Positions 63,836-64,000 of a stretch of DNA of 64,000 nucleotides are shown piece after piece (within the stretch, counting starts at the first letter, position 1; each line of letters begins with the position of its first letter). The stretch comes from Archegozetes longisetosus (lineage: Eukaryota > Arthropoda > Arachnida > Sarcoptiformes > Trhypochthoniidae). Under the pieces are notes generated by a model. The model did not search any database and was not told the origin of the DNA. It saw nothing but the letters and a program-made list of their open reading frames with translations. A program made the translations under genes and the position numbers. Location: the NCBI GenBank assembly GCA_018873245.2, contig JAEMBT020000008.1, positions 10,209,172 through 10,273,171 on the forward strand. The letters are read 5' to 3'.

Positions 63836-64000
63836 AGGGTTGCAAACGTTTTAAAACATTGTTTTATAACAATTTAAAACACTGTTTTAAAACCATTTTT
63901 CTCAAATTACTAAAAGAAAAGTGGAAAATGATTAGAAACTCAACAATTTTATATACATTAAAGGAAAAATTTACTATCGGAGGAACAAAAAATTCGGAAA
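63836..64000. other. Window end, possible start of another element
   Basis: AGGGTTGCAAACGTTTTAAAAC at 63837-63858 is followed by repeated TTTTAAAAC/GTTTTA words. The opening resembles the ends of some hAT elements, but the other end would lie outside the window. Confidence 0.25.

Overview
The window is AT-rich eukaryotic nuclear DNA from a small invertebrate. Genes have several exons, GT-AG introns mostly of 50-100 nt, and are separated by long, decayed transposon-filled intergenic DNA. A glutaredoxin-fused thioredoxin reductase using selenocysteine, plus a FAM107 gene and a MAPEG/TMEM79-like gene, point to a bilaterian animal outside the insects that lost selenoproteins. A mite or other chelicerate would fit, but this is inference and I cannot name the species.

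Left part (1-26 kb): a 622-bp hAT remnant with an exact 8-bp target duplication (768-1389), a TraB-domain gene (2199-4676, minus), then two tandem minus-strand thioredoxin-glutathione reductase (TGR) genes, at 5337-8246 and 22831-25852. I reconstructed both as ten-exon genes whose coding lengths are in frame (696 and 673 residues). The downstream copy ends Gly-Cys-TGA-Gly-TAA. It has a well-formed form-2 SECIS element in its 3' UTR and a 14-bp perfect hairpin starting 6 nt after the TGA, so it is a selenoprotein. The other copy ends Gly-Cys-Cys-Gly, with no SECIS seen. The window therefore holds a Sec/Cys TGR pair, with signs of local gene conversion in exons 6-8.

The roughly 14.6 kb between the two TGR genes is mostly mobile DNA: several long foldback elements (one with a hAT-type MITE nested inside it), a decayed Tigger element and Tc1-like fragments. 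Among them sits an intact-looking, intronless NB-ARC/tetratricopeptide STAND NTPase gene (12134-14428, minus) with seven nearly identical 42-residue repeats. It may have been acquired by transfer.

Centre and right: a decayed PIF/Harbinger transposase (about 29.2-29.8 kb), a 9-kb stretch without visible genes, then a 13-exon plus-strand gene (38871-47593) for a predicted secreted, low-complexity protein of 1726 residues that I do not recognise. After another 9-kb gene-poor stretch come three small plus-strand genes: a FAM107-domain protein (56760-58604), an unrecognised 83-residue protein (60115-60448) and a MAPEG/TMEM79-like membrane protein (61141-62087). A dispersed repeat occurs near both ends of the window (337-618 and 63577-63835). 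No rRNA, convincing tRNA or CRISPR array was seen.
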